In this document: positions 25,055-37,568 of the stretch, piece by piece
Position numbering within the stretch: position 1 is the first letter of the stretch
Layout: each line of letters starts with the position of its first letter
NCBI RefSeq assembly: GCF_000189635.1
Contig: NW_002476406.1
Location: forward strand, 62,001-126,000
Reading direction: 5' to 3'
DNA length: 64,000 bases
DNA from: Tetrahymena thermophila SB210
Lineage: Eukaryota; Ciliophora; Oligohymenophorea; Hymenostomatida; Tetrahymenidae
The notes under the pieces: generated by a model
Told to the model about the DNA's origin: nothing
What the model saw: the letters and a program-made list of their open reading frames with translations, nothing else
Database searches by the model: none
Position numbers and translations under genes: made by a program

Positions 25055-25340
25055 TCTGACCTTTTGGGCTTGTATTCTTCTCCTGGAATTTTATGTCCTC
25101 CCTTAATTTTTTTATGAATTGTGTATTTTTAAATTGTAAGAAAGAAGTATAAATAAATATCTAATATAAAATGAAAATTACTTTTAAGACTTCTTAGATA
25201 TCTCTCTTGATTGTGAGGTATTAGTCCAACTGATTAATAATAATTCAACAAAAATATTAAATACTGTCTACTTAGATATACTTTTTGGCTGAAATGGGCA
25301 AATTGCAAAAGTATATTTACATGTAAAATTATTCATATAA
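25055..25340 (-). CDS. Possible small gene, uncertain
   Basis: An ATG near 25340 opens a frame reading MNNFTCKYTFAICPFQPKS, then a hydrophobic stretch VFNIFVELLLISW. After a possible intron (GTAATTTTCATT...TTAG at about 25181-25160) another frame reads GGHKIPGEEYKPKRSDEKF. The two pieces look more protein-like than their surroundings but I could not confirm that they join. It lies only a few bases beyond the 3' end of the ALG13-like gene, so it might be an alternative 3' part of it or noise. Confidence 0.25.
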
Positions 25341-25356
25341 TTCAATATAAACTGAT

Positions 25357-26190
25357 TCAATTTAAATGTTAGAATTCAAATAATTTCGAAAAAGTTAATT
25401 TCTAATGATTATCTATTATAAAAGAGGAAAATTTAACAATATTTACTAATTCGCTTGTAATTATTTCTGCTCCCTTGATGCCCAAAACATTAGGCTTTTC
25501 CTTTAAATTTGTAAATATTTCATAACTAATCGAGTTTGTATCTTCAATAACTACTATCAAATTTATTTTTACTAAATGACTTTCCAACAGAACTCCAACA
25601 TCTTTTTAAGTTAAAAAAAATTTATTCAAATTTTTATTCTTTATTTTTTTTTCTTGAGACAATATTTATTTAGCTTGTCTTTATAAAGGCATGCTCTTCG
25701 CGCCTCTTAAAGACCAAGCAAAATTTAAAATACTTGCCAACACTTTCAAAAGAACAAAAATTAAATTTTTTATTACCACAACTGGTTATAGCTACATCAC
25801 TCTTGTATAAGTAAAGATCAGAGGGAAATTCACTGCCATAAATTTCTACTTTTATTTGATTTTCATAAGGCTTATGGAACAAAGGTTTAAAATAATCCTT
25901 GCTTATATTTTAAATAAAAAAAAGGTTAAAATATTTGAAAAATGCTTTGATATAAGTGTAGCTGGTCTCAGCCACCTTCTCAAATTAAAATAAAATATTA
26001 GATTTGATTTTTTATTAATTGAAAATCTTTTTTACTGTGGGCATTGAAAGATTATTCTATCAAATTTATGCTTTATCAGCGTTTCATAAGTAAGAGGATT
26101 ATCAATAACTGAGAGAAGCTTATCATAAGGATGGACTCCCAAACCTATGAAAAGAGTGTTAATCTTTTTATTTTATGAATCTGAACTCAT
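25357..26190 (-). CDS. ALG13-like glycosyltransferase subunit, divergent, junctions unresolved
   Basis: ATG at 26190, TGA at 25357. The first exon reads INTLFIGLGVHPYDKLLSVI and FDRIIFQCPQ, matching the opening strand-helix and the LIIQxG-type strand of ALG13/GT-B proteins. The middle exon has VEIYGSEFPSDLYLYKSD and VAITSCGNKKF, aligning with the family's disordered-loop/ADLVISHAGxGS block, but His-Ala-Gly is replaced. The last part reads DVGVLLESHLVKINLIVVIE. ALG13 with ALG14 adds the second GlcNAc to dolichol-linked oligosaccharide at the ER. I could not find a standard intron joining the middle and last parts: only GTCTCAAG is available, in the wrong phase. A frameshift or missed junction is possible. 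Confidence 0.42.
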
Positions 26191-28091
26191 TTTATAAAAT
26201 TAATTGGCAATGCTAATTTAAATCTTTGAAAATCCGCTTGTTGTCCTTTTTAAAATGTAAACCTTTTTGTACTAATCTTACAATATATATTATATATATT
26301 TCCTTTTAATTTTGTTTTTTTTCTAATTTATCCTTCTTTCTCTTTTATTTACAAACAAAAAATTTAATTTTACAGTATTTATACTTATTTATTATATAAT
26401 TAATAACAAATCCTATGCTATCTATCTATCTTCTTTCATTTATTATTTAATTAACAAATTCATTTATTATCTATCTAATAATCTTATAACCATTTTTATA
26501 TACAATATAATATCTCCTCTCATTCATTTCTTCTCTTCCCAATTATTATCCTATTCTATCCTTCTGGCTAGAAAAAAATGTCTAATTATTTTAAATTTTA
26601 ACAAAACACAACACGCATTCCATCTTTTCTTATATCAAATTAAAGCAGTCTTTTCTAAATTAATAAATAAACTCGCTTTAAATTAGAAATTTATACTCTT
26701 TTTTACTAAAATACAAATTTATTTTTACATTATAAATCTTTATAAAAATTCTTAATAAATGCGATTGAAATTATAACCAACTAATTCATACCTAAAGTTA
26801 TATAAATAATTATAATTTATTTAATCTCATAAAAATGTTAGTTGCTATGCTCTATAAATGCCTTAAATTTGCTTTTAAATGTAATAATTTAAGTTCAAAA
26901 GACTTTTTTTAATTTGGTTATCAAATTCTTAATTACTCTATGAATATATTAAATTTCTGTTATATCCTGACTCAAATTATTTAGCTTACTCTTATTTTTA
27001 CTAGAAACTTTTGTTGATTAAATTATTCAAATCTTTGTAGAACTAATATTTGAAATTTAAATATTTATCTATTGGAGAGGTGTTAAAAAATTGATCAATA
27101 AACTAGAAGTACATTTAAACTATCAATTAAACAAATATTCTAATAATAAAAATATTCTATTTAAAATAAAACGATATCAAAATAATAAATTTTAATTAAA
27201 TTTTTAGAAATAATAAAGTTTATTTATTTATTTTACTTTTCTGCATAGCTTAAATTAAAGTAAAAAATTTAACATAAAAACTTTTATTTTGAACAATAAA
27301 ATAAAAAATTTGTAAAAACATTAAAAAAATTGTTTTAAATATTAATTGTTATTAATTAAAAAAATAATTCATAATAATTCAAAAAATAAAAATTATTTAA
27401 CTTATTTTAAGCAAAATTGCTGATTTTCAATTAATTTTCCATATTTGATATTTTTTAACAAGTATATTATTGAATGACTTTAAACTAATAATTTAAAAGG
27501 ACTCTTTTCTCTTTTTTGAAGCTAAATTGTAATTTATAAAAATGTATCATAAAAAATGAAAATAATTGCTTAAAATACTTGTTATATCCTTTAAAAAAAT
27601 TACCAGGTATTATATTAATTAAATTTTAAATATTATTATTAAAATATATCAAATATTTATTTTTTTTTTTCATTTATTTTATATTAATTACCACAAATAT
27701 TTGTAAAAAATATTATCAAAAAATAAAATAGAAATTAGTTTTTTAGAAATTAGAAATAAATTTATTAATTCTTGTTAGAGAAATAAAAATTAAAATATTT
27801 TTTATAAGTTTTGTAATTCATTCCATAATACCTTTCAAAATAAATAATGCATAATATTTTGATATGTGGAGTACTATAATTAACATATTCAAATAATTAA
27901 TTAAGGTTACATTAAATATAAATAAATAAATAAATAATTTGCTTTTCATATTTATATTTTAAATCATTAATTCCATCTAGCAACAACTAAATGTTTACAA
28001 TTTTTTTAAATTGATTGTTTTGTTTTAGTCTTCTATATATTAGATAGCCATGAGTATCTACAATAATTTAAAAAGAAATTAATTTTATTTT
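26191..28091. other. 1.9 kb spacer, no gene seen
   Basis: Extremely AT-rich DNA with poly-T/pyrimidine patches (26280-26600) and an AAAT repeat at about 27917-27938. No supported coding frame on either strand. Confidence 0.5.
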
Positions 28092-29230
28092 TCATTAAAA
28101 TTATTACTTTAATGGCATATGAAGATAGTTTATTTTCTTATTTTTTATGGAGTCAACTATATATTCAAACTGCTAAAAATTAAACCTAAGTATTTCTAAA
28201 TTTTATTAAATTTTAATAAAATCTAACAAAATTGTATATATTTACTGTAAAAATAAAGTCAAAGATTTAAGTTCAGATTAATTTTTCAGTGTGCTAATAA
28301 GATGGCTTGCTCCTTCTTTTTTGAGTAAATTATTCCTTTTTAATTTCAAAAGTTATTATTATTTTATTTTTTTATTTATTATGCTTTTATTTACCTTAAA
28401 AATAATTTTAACTATTTTAGTCTCTTGCTTTGTAAGGAGTTTTCAAGACTCTACAAAAATTAACAAGGTGTTTGGAGCCTTTGTTATTAAAAAATATTCT
28501 TCTTACTTTGAAAATCTAAAAATAATAAACAATTTACTCAACTATTAATGTTAAACTAGATAATCTTCTTAAACTATCAATAAAATTACATAGTTTATTT
28601 GAAAGATCTTAACTTATTACAAAAGAGCTTTATATTAAATAATTATTTTTTAAGATTTATGAAAATTTAATTCATATTATAATTACTTCAAAGTTAATTT
28701 TAATATTTTGATTGATTCAATATCTAAACTTTGGTTTTAAAATAAATCGATAAAGATTTTCAAATCTTCATTTTTCCTAAATATTTAAATAATATCTCAG
28801 CTCAAAAAGTGTAAGTAATTTATGTTTTATATACCTAATTTATGTCTAAAGGTTTTCTACGCTCAAGACTAAACTAAATGCTTACTATAATATTAATTTT
28901 GATTTTTCAGATATCTCAATTATATCCAAATTTAAACATCTGATCTTATTATTTTGAGATACAAACTTAGCTAATTTATAGCTTTAAAGATCATTTGAAA
29001 TAACTTAACTATAATTCCTATTAGAAATATTGTTTTTATCTGAATTTTTAAATAATAATTACATAATATTCTGCTTTTGTAAATCGAATTGTGTATTTTT
29101 TATATTTTATGCCATTTCAGTTTGATTTTGATAATTTTTTATTATCTAAAATCAATTTTGTTAAAAATAACTATTTAAACTTAATTAGCTAGCTTATCTT
29201 ACTGATATCTAGAAAAAAGATTTTATCAGC
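28092..29230 (-). pseudogene. LRR-like gene remnant, frames broken
   Basis: Several minus-strand segments in different frames have leucine-rich composition: KFKQLFLTKLILDNKKLS (about 29220-29130), a 115-aa open frame from ATG 29115 to TGA 28768 (including NKIRCLNLDIIEIS and LSVENLQTQIRYI), IDSLRRLSSLTLIVEQ (about 28590), and NQSELKSLTLFLQQI to LEILRFNFQQFEYI ending at TGA 28092. TGA stops and frame changes lie between them and no splice pattern joins them cleanly. This fits a decayed relative of the ciliate LRR proteins. A multi-intron live gene cannot be ruled out. Confidence 0.4.
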
Positions 29231-29966
29231 AATTATTTTTCTATTTAATTGTAATAAAATAGAAAGATTATTTAAAAACTACATTATACTTATGATAATA
29301 ATTATTCAAATTCTATTCTCTTCTTAAGATATAAAGACAAATAAGTACTTGTCAAGATTAATTTTGTTATTGTTAACAAACCAATGATTAAATTATCATT
29401 AACTTATTCAGATTAATGTATTTATTATCAATGTATCAATTAAAAAATCTAGTTGATAAGTTAGCTCTTGTTTAAGAAAATAGAATTTTTTATTTTCAGC
29501 TATAAAAAATAAATAATTTAGAATATTAATAAAAAATAATATTTTAGATTTAAGATTTATAAAAACTGAAACCTAACTCTTTTAAAAGTTAAAGTATGCA
29601 ATAAAAGTGGTTATTCACTTTGATTTTATTTAAAAATCCAAAAATATTTATATAAACTTTATATTAATTCAAATAAGTTATATTAATCAATAAAAAGGTT
29701 AATTTTTATATAAAGATATTTAAATTACAATTAAAAAAATTAACTATTCTTTTATTGAATTATCTTTCATTTAGCTATTTATTGTAATATTAAAAGGTTT
29801 TTAATTCTAAAATAGCAAATAATTTGATATTTTTGCAAATAAATTATTTTTGAGAAGGAAAAGAAAATTGATAATTATATATTATTATATAAATTAATTA
29901 TATAAAATTGTTAATTTATTAATTGAAATGGATTTATAGTGCTATTTTGATACAATTTATAGTCAT
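29231..29966. other. Spacer, no clear gene
   Basis: AT-rich DNA with frequent TGA on both strands. It may include further decayed sequence of the LRR-like remnant. Confidence 0.4.
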
Positions 29967-32751
29967 TCATTACTCTTTAGATTGTTGGTTTATGTTTCTT
30001 TTGTTTGTTAATTTGTATTTCCTTTTTTTTGCTTTATTTATGCTTATACTTTCATAAACAATATTTTCTTATTTTTCCAATAAGAACTATTCATCGATAT
30101 TAGAGACAAAACTATAAGGACTATGTTTCCATTCACATAGATCAATATCCTATAAGTTTTCTAATTATTTTAAATTTTATCTTTCGATTTATTCATGATT
30201 ATTGTGAGTTTGGTTTACATCAATTTAGTTACTACATTATATTTCTTTTAAACTAATTCTATTTTTATTTAAAAAAGTATTCATTTAAATTCCATTTTTA
30301 AACGTTAGCTCTGTTTCGTTCATATCAGGATCTGTTTTAATTTGCTTATTTGATGAAAGATTGTGTTAATTCTAAATTAATTTATTTTATTTAGAAAAGC
30401 TTTAGCTATATATTATTTATTTTTCAACTTGCTTTTTATTAGTCTTACTATCATAAAATAAATCTTTTGCATTTTAACTAATCTATTTATCCAATCTATT
30501 TCCAACATTTAATTTCTAAGCATTTAGCTAAAGATCACTTCTAATACAATAAATTAAAAAAAAAAATTTGAAATGATATTGTGAAATTTATATTAATAAA
30601 TTTAAATAATTAAACTATTTATTACCTTTAATTGATGGATATATTCTTTTTTATCTAAGATTTATGCAATTTTGGAAAGGAGATAGGCAAAGCATCTAAA
30701 CTAGCAGTAGAATCTTAATTTAACATCTTACTATCCTATTTTTGTTAGTCTTTAGGGTCAATTGTTAAGTATTTTATAGAGTCTTACTCTACCATTTCAA
30801 TTGACTGATTATTAGGATTTGTATTAAAATTTGTAGAAGCTTTTAAAAGTGTTTTTCTATATTTAAAGTTAAAAATGTTTTTATCAGAAGACTTTTATGT
30901 TAAAGACGATAATTTTATTTCTGAAGGCTCTAAAGCAACTAATTTTTTATTTTCTTTTTCGCTTTAGTTAATATTTTTGTATTAAATATTTTTAGGTTAT
31001 GAATTTTATTGCTAAATTTTTATCTTTAGGTTTCTAACATACTTTTGTAATTAGTCAGCAATATTTTTATTTTTACCACTAAAAATCTGATCATCGTTGT
31101 AGCTTTCCTCTACATAATCTATGATTTCTGACTTTTCATCTAAGTCAAAATAATTAAACTTTTCATTTTAAAACTTTGAATAGCTTTTATTTAAGCTATT
31201 ATTTCCTGTATGTATTAAGTTTTGTTAATTTTAATCTGGAAATTGCTGTTTATTTGGCCTGACAATTTCTTCTTATGATTTATTTCTTTTCACAATAGAA
31301 TCATCATTATCTTTGTAAATGTTCTCATTTTCTTTTTCATTATTATTTTACTAGTTATGAGGTTTTACCTTACTATAAATTATATTTTTTTTTGGCTTCT
31401 TTAAACCTTTTTAATATTCTTAAATAGTCTAAGTAGCAGCAACAATAGGATTTTAAGCTTAAATATTGTCTTAATTTGCTCTTTTATCTTAAGAAACCTT
31501 TTTATATATGCTACTTTCGTATTTTTTTTTAGAAACAAAGTTATTTCTCTCTATGAAATTTAATTATGTAATATTCATGAGGTTATTTTTTTTGTTTGTG
31601 GTAGTTGAATCAAAAATATATTAGGAATTAACATAATTACTGCAATTCTTCTGTTTACTTAGAAGGTTATTTAAATCTAATATCTTCAGTTAATTCTATA
31701 AACTTAAGTTTGTTGGGTTTTGCTAACTAATTTCATTAGTTTTTTTTGTCTGATTATTTTACAGTTCTTAAACTGTAGGCAATTGGTTTTTTAATTTAAT
31801 TTTATCATGAATATCATTATTTTCGTATTAGATAGATGAATTATATTCTGTTTATAAATAATTTGCTGATGGATTTTCTAATTCTTCCTATCTTATCCTT
31901 AAAATATAGTTCATATAATTATCGCTGAGTATTTTTTCATCTTTATTTTCTGGCTATTTAATTTATTTAGAAGTTTAACTTTCCTTTTAAGTCAATATAT
32001 CTAGACTTATGGAAATATTCTATTTATTATCTATAGATGAAATCAGCGAAAGGTTTTAATTTGAGTTACTTAGAGGTTTAAATTTAATCTTCAACATATC
32101 TTAGTATTTTTCCTAGAGAGAGTTTAATTATTAACTGTTACTGAGCGATTCTCTGCTATTTTATTCCTTTTTATTTGGCATAATTTTTTTTCTTATCATT
32201 GATTACTTACTACTTTCTCCGTATGAATATGAGTTATTCAATCTCTCTTAATCTGATAAACGCTAATATTTATACAAAGGGATATTGGTACTAAACGATT
32301 CAGACCCTTTAGGATTTAAAAATTTTTTCTTCACTTTAGACTGTCTTTACAAACACACTGAACAAATTGAATTATTTATCTAGCATATTTTACATTCTTA
32401 AGGATTAGCTGTTGGTATTTAGTAATAATTATCAACTCTATTTAAGAGTATGTTTTAATCTAAAATCTATCCGCTAGAGAGTTATTGATTATGAAGGGAT
32501 AAAGAGGGACCTTTTGAGAAATCTTTCTTTAATAGTATTTTATTATTATGATTTGGTATAAATGAGCTATTGATATTTTATTGAGAAGTTTATAGATTTA
32601 ATTAAGCAGAGCTGTTATATTATGATGCAAATCTTTTTTACCTCTCGCTCCAATCATTATAGCAATGCTTGGTACTATTTGAATCTTTATTATCCTCTTA
32701 TATTCCAAGAACATTACCAAGCAGCACACTAGTCTCAGCATTAAATTTCAT
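29967..32751 (-). CDS. 899-aa Gln/Asn-rich protein with C-x2-C-x6-C-x2-C motif
   Basis: Two exons (30626-32751 and 29967-30540, phase-2 intron) sum to 2700 nt. It starts MKFNAETSVLLGNVLGIQED. At about residue 110-135 it has ECKICQINNSICSVCLQ, a C-x2-C-x6-C-x2-C arrangement able to bind one zinc ion. The rest is low-complexity Asn, Gln, Lys and Ser with acidic runs (DLDEKSEIIDYVEESYNDD). Basic patches occur near the end (KKRKYKLTNKRN). No membrane segment or enzymatic motif. It could be an RNA/DNA-binding or scaffold protein; family not recognised. The neighbouring transporter is divergently transcribed. Confidence 0.75.
30541..30625 (-). other. Intron of the 899-aa Q/N-rich gene
   Basis: Read on the minus strand it begins GTAATAAATAG and ends TTGTATTAG. 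It is phase 2, and removal keeps a single 900-codon frame. Confidence 0.65.
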
Positions 32752-33982
32752 GATAATGCCTACTCAACAAAACTAAGAATAAATGATCTATTTTGCTTTA
32801 TTTTAAATAAGTTATTATCGATTTATGTATGATTGAATTAATGTAGGTATTTTTGATTGTTTATTTATTTTTATAATATGTATGTATGTATGTATTTGAT
32901 TGAATTTATTCTTATTTTATATATATCTGTTTGTGTTTGTTTTTAATAAAATTAATGATTATTTTTATTATACTTAAAATGAATTCTTTATACTTACTTA
33001 CACCTTATATCTGTAAATATTTCTTATAAATTTAATAGTTCTGCCTATTCCATTCATTTATTCACTATTATTTCAAACAGAGTGTTTTCATTTTATAAAC
33101 TATAATAATTTACCATGAGTTAAACTAAATATTATTTACTATTTTGAAATGCTAAATAAATTATCATAGCATAAAATTAAAAGCTTTAAAAAAGAAAAAC
33201 CTCTTAAAATGAATTTTGTAAAACTTAATTGGAATCAAAACATATTTTAATAATAAAAAAATTAGTTTAATAAATTTTTAATAATAATCTAAATATTAAA
33301 AATATTTTAAATAGGACCAATTAATTCCAATTAAATTTTTAATTTGATTATAAAATATTGAAGCTATAAATTTATTTATCAATTAATAAACTTTAAGAAA
33401 TATTAAAATTTACATAAATTAAATAAATTTAATTTTAAATTGTAATTATAAAAATTTAATTTGAAAAAATTCAATTTTTGTAAAAATGTTCTAATGATTT
33501 TTTTTTTATAAATCTGAAAAATTTAGGATAGCTCATCAAAATTTGATAGTTAGAATATTTTTTATTTATAACATTTTGTTTGTTTTAATAAGTAAGCCTA
33601 TTAAAATAGTTGTTAAAATTATTTTTTACTTCAGAATCTATTTTTTAAAATTTAGAAAAATAAAATAAATTTTTAAAACTTTATTTTGTTTTTATTAGAT
33701 AAATATAATTTATAATTTTAAAAAAAATGTTCAATTAAGTTTCTAACTTTACTTATTTTAATTATTTTATTGAATATCGTTTGTTCTATTGAAAATATTT
33801 AATAAAAAAACTTATTTTTAAAAGATTTTTATTGGCAAAACAACTTAATTTAATTTATATATAAAAGAGGTGTTAACTAAAAAATATTAAGCATAATTGA
33901 AATTTGATTATTAAGTATTCATAAGATTAGTTGTTAATTATAATAGGAAATTTGCACAAAAGAATATTTAAAATTTGTTTAA
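32752..33982. other. Divergent promoter spacer
   Basis: AT-rich DNA between two divergent genes; it includes a TATG tetranucleotide run. No coding frame. Confidence 0.55.
32877..32896. repeat. TATG microsatellite
   Basis: About five consecutive TATG units about 130 bp upstream of the 899-aa gene's start codon. Confidence 0.75.
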
Positions 33983-35698
33983 ATGCAAGAAATAGAATTA
34001 CATAGTTAAAAAGAAGTTAGCTATGAGCCTTAATTACAAGATTAGGAATTAGCAAATTAGTTAACAATTGAGGAAGCAATGGAAAAAGTAGGATAAAAAA
34101 ATAGGTATCAAATTATTGTCACTGCACTTTCATTTTTAACTTGGTTGATAACTACTTATGGATATATGGTTCTCCCATATTTTATGAGTGCTCCTGATTT
34201 TGAATGCTTTGTTGATGGAAAATGGAGCAAATGCACGGAGGATACTGGCGCATGCGATCACAATATTAAAGTGAATATTTTAACTGAAAAATCTAGTACA
34301 ATAGCAGCTGATTTTGAATTATATTGTGATAATAGATAAATTAGAGTTATTATCTAAAGTATGCCCCTCTTCGCAGGAGTTATAGGGACGTTCTTCTTTG
34401 GATTTTTTACTGATAGATATGGCATTAAATTAGCTATTAAAACATGTTGGATTTTGGGAATTTTAAGTAGCACCTTTTTTAATTTTTCAACTAATTCTAT
34501 TTGTTTGCTAGTAGGATCTTTTGGAGTTGGGTTCTCAGCTTTGATTTTGTAAAATCTATTTATCATTCATATGAACGAGCTATCTGTAGGACAATTTCGT
34601 GTTATGGCTTTATTAGGAATGTACATTTTTTGGTCTATAAGTGAAATGCAATATATTTGGATGATGAAAGTTTTACCTAATTGGAGATGGAATATGTTAG
34701 CTTTTTATACAATTCCTTTTTCTTGCTGCATAATTTTTGCTTTCAAATGGATACACGATTCTCCAAGATATCTCTATTAAAAAAATCGCTCTCGTTGCTT
34801 ATAAAATTTAAACTTGATTGCAACTGTAAATTAAAAAGAACAGATTAGTGATAAATAATTACAGGTTTACAAAGGAAAAATGAGCAAGCAATATAATTAT
34901 TTGGATTTATTTAGCTATCCTTCTTAGAGGAGCAGCACTATTGTTATTTCAATAGTCTTCCTCTTTGTTAATTTCTTATATTAAGGTACTTAAGTAGTTT
35001 TAAATACAGTTGGATCCTCGTTTGGTGAAAACTCATTATATGTAGGAATAGGTGAGCTTTTTGGATTTGCTTTTTCAGATTTAATTTCTCATCGTATACC
35101 TCGTCGAATGGGTATTTTTTATACTCTAGGAGCTACTTGTATTATATGCATGTCTTTTTATTTTTATCCCATCCCTTAGTATTGTGAATCTGATCAAGCA
35201 ACTTGCTGGTAGAAATACCTACAAGGTTTTATGGTTTCTCTAGCTAGAGCTATAACTTCTTTGACTTTTGGTTTAGAATTACTTTTATGTGGTGAACTCT
35301 ATCCTTCTACTCTGAAGTCCTTAGGGTATGGTATGAATTTAGCAGTAGGCTATTTTGGAACATTTTTAGCTCCTTCCTCTATAGACTGGGCAAAAGAAAA
35401 TGGTTTCACACCAATTGTTTTCATAGGATTTGTTTCGTTTGTTGGTAACTTTATAACCTTATTTTCTAAGGAAACTCTGAATATTTAAGCACCTTTAGAT
35501 ATTCCAGAGGAGTTATAATAAAATTATACTAACAATGATAAAAACAATCCTAACAACATTAGCAACTAGAATAATTTTAAATTTAATTAACCTTCTTCTC
35601 CAGATTAAGATGCTGAAGGTAATTCATAAGACGATGTTATAAATGAACTCCCAGAAAAAATTCAAGAATAAAAAGTTTTAAATTAAAAAAGAAATTGA
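33983..35698 (+). CDS. Major facilitator transporter, SLC22/organic cation transporter-like
   Basis: Intronless, 571 aa. A soluble Gln/Glu-rich N-terminus is followed by the first membrane helix (IIVTALSFLTWLITTYGYMV). A Cys-rich extracellular loop comes next (FECFVDGKWSKCTEDTGACD, later ELYCDNR), as in SLC22 proteins. Helices 2-3 are linked by GTFFFGFFTDRYGIK, the MFS motif GxxxDRxG. The central loop after helix 6 contains DSPRYLYQK (the PESPRWL-type motif). Helix 11 begins GELYPSTLKSLGYGMN, the OCT ExxPTxxRxxG motif. The C-terminal tail is Asn/Gln-rich and cytosolic. SLC22 members carry organic cations, anions or zwitterions across the plasma membrane; the substrate here is unknown. Confidence 0.88.
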
Positions 35699-36893
35699 AA
35701 ATTTATTTATTATTTATTGAAATAAATTTAAATAGTTTTTCACTAATAATCTAAACATTTTTTTAATTATTATTATTTGCAAATTCACTGTAAAATTTAT
35801 AAAACAAAAACATGTTTGTTTAATGCATTTATTCATTGAATGCTTAGTAAGTTATTCCATAATCATAAGTTAATAAATAAATAATTTTTAATTTAAAATT
35901 ATTTGAAGTATAAGAATAAATGCTTCAAACTTTTACAATAAATAAATATCTATAAAATATTTAAAATATTAATTTGTTTTCTTCAAATATTGATTTAAAA
36001 GATTATATTAAAAGATCGTTTTTTAATATTATTTTGTATAATAACTTTAAAATGCATTAAATACTTTTTTTTTAAAACAAAATAAATATAAAAAAACTAA
36101 TTAATTTTTAAATTTATTTTTTTAATTTTTAAATGTCTTGAGATTGAGAATTGAATTTATTTTTGTTTAATGTTAGATTAATAGAAAAGATTTTAAGAAT
36201 TTTACCATAAAACTTTTTTTTTGATAGTGCTGCGATTCTCCCACAAAATATAAATTTTTATATTATTATCTACATGCTTCCGTTTTTTAGTCATCAAATT
36301 CTTGCAAAAGCTTCCAAAGTCTTCAAATTATTGACATTTTCTCTCACCCACTATTATTTATGCTAAATGAGATTCAAGAGACTAAATTTCTAACTATATT
36401 ATTTAAAATAACTTTTATTAATAAACTATTATCTTAATAAAAAATTAATAAAATTAAAAATAATGTTTTAATATTTTAAATTTAATATTTGAGAGATGTT
36501 TACTATTTAAAAATTAAAAAATTTTAATTTTCTTTCATCTTATTACAATTTTACAGGTTAAATTAAAGCATAGAATTTTATAATATTTTTAGGAGTAAGA
36601 ATTTAAATTTGTGAATATGGCTTTGATTAAATTTTTTGTTATTTGATTGATATTCTTTTTTATTTATTTTAATGCTTCTAGATTTTTAGATAAAAGTTTG
36701 TATCTATAAATGTTTACAGTACTAGTTGTCTATTGCAGTTTAATTTAATTTATCTGTAAAATAATAAAATAGATAAATTTGTTACACACATTCTATTATT
36801 CTTTTTATTTTTGCCTTAAAAAATTTGAAAAAAATTTCAATTTACAAATTAAATAAAATATAATAATAAAAAAAACAATAATAGAAAAAAAAA
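35699..36893. other. Spacer, no gene seen
   Basis: AT-rich DNA between the transporter and the first TIP30-like gene. Short GC-richer patch at about 36225-36365 without an open frame. Confidence 0.5.
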
Positions 36894-37568
36894 ATGGATA
36901 GAAATTTAAAGGCTCTTATAATAGGATCTACAGGTGGAATTGGTAGAGAATTGGTTAAAGAACTTCTTAAATCTAATTAATGGAGTGAAGTTCATGTAAT
37001 AGTTCGTAGAGAACTAGAGGCATGGAGTAAACTAAGCTATGAATAAAAAAATAAGTTGGTTATTCATAAAGTTGATGGCTTAGAAATTCTAAGAGATCAA
37101 ACAAAGTTACCAAAATTTTAGGGTCTTAATGCTATTTTTTGTACATTAGGTGCAGAATAAAAAGATGGCAAAGAGAATTTTATCAAAGTCGATAAGGAGT
37201 TCCCTTTACTTTCAGCTGATCTGGCAATATAAAATAATATTCCTCAATATCATATTGTTACTTCTTAAATGTCCGATAAATCCTCTATGTTCCTTTATCT
37301 TAAAATAAAAGGAGAAGTTGAGTATGAACTTTCTTAAAAAGGTTTCTAATATTTAGGTATTTATAGACCTGGGCTTTTATTGTAGCGTGAGTAACCACGC
37401 TTAATAGAAAGATTATGCTCATATATTCCATTTATTAAAAAAGTAGATGTTCAAAATATAGCTGTAACTATGAGAAAATAAGCTGAAAAAAATATATAAT
37501 TTACTTAAAATAAAACAGAATATTTTGAAAATAATGAAATAATAAACATTTCATAGAATAAAAATTGA
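36894..37568 (+). CDS. TIP30/HTATIP2-like NAD(P)-binding protein, copy 1
   Basis: Intronless, 224 aa. It starts LKALIIGSTGGIGRELVKEL, an atypical-SDR Rossmann loop (GSTGxIGxEL) matching HTATIP2/TIP30 (GATGETGxxL). Then come WSEVHVIVRRE, LNAIFCTLGAEQKDG and FIKVDKEFPL. The site YHIVTSQMSDKSSMFLYLKIKGEVEYEL has the Ser plus Tyr-x3-Lys catalytic arrangement. GIYRPGLLLQRE is the typical RPG/LL block. Vertebrate TIP30 is a serine/threonine kinase-like or SDR-fold regulator of nuclear import and endosome acidification; yeast relatives are uncharacterised oxidoreductases. It is a tandem paralogue of the next gene. Confidence 0.85.

Noticed and set aside
27917..27938. AAAT run considered as a telomere or origin repeat
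   Set aside because: It is not the ciliate telomeric hexamer, and the short tetranucleotide runs here are common in such AT-rich DNA.
28291..28548. 85-codon plus-strand frame with hydrophobic stretch (LFNFKSYYYFIFLFIMLLF)
   Set aside because: It ends at TAA, which is not a stop here. It overlaps the minus-strand LRR-like remnant, and its hydrophobicity comes from T-rich DNA.
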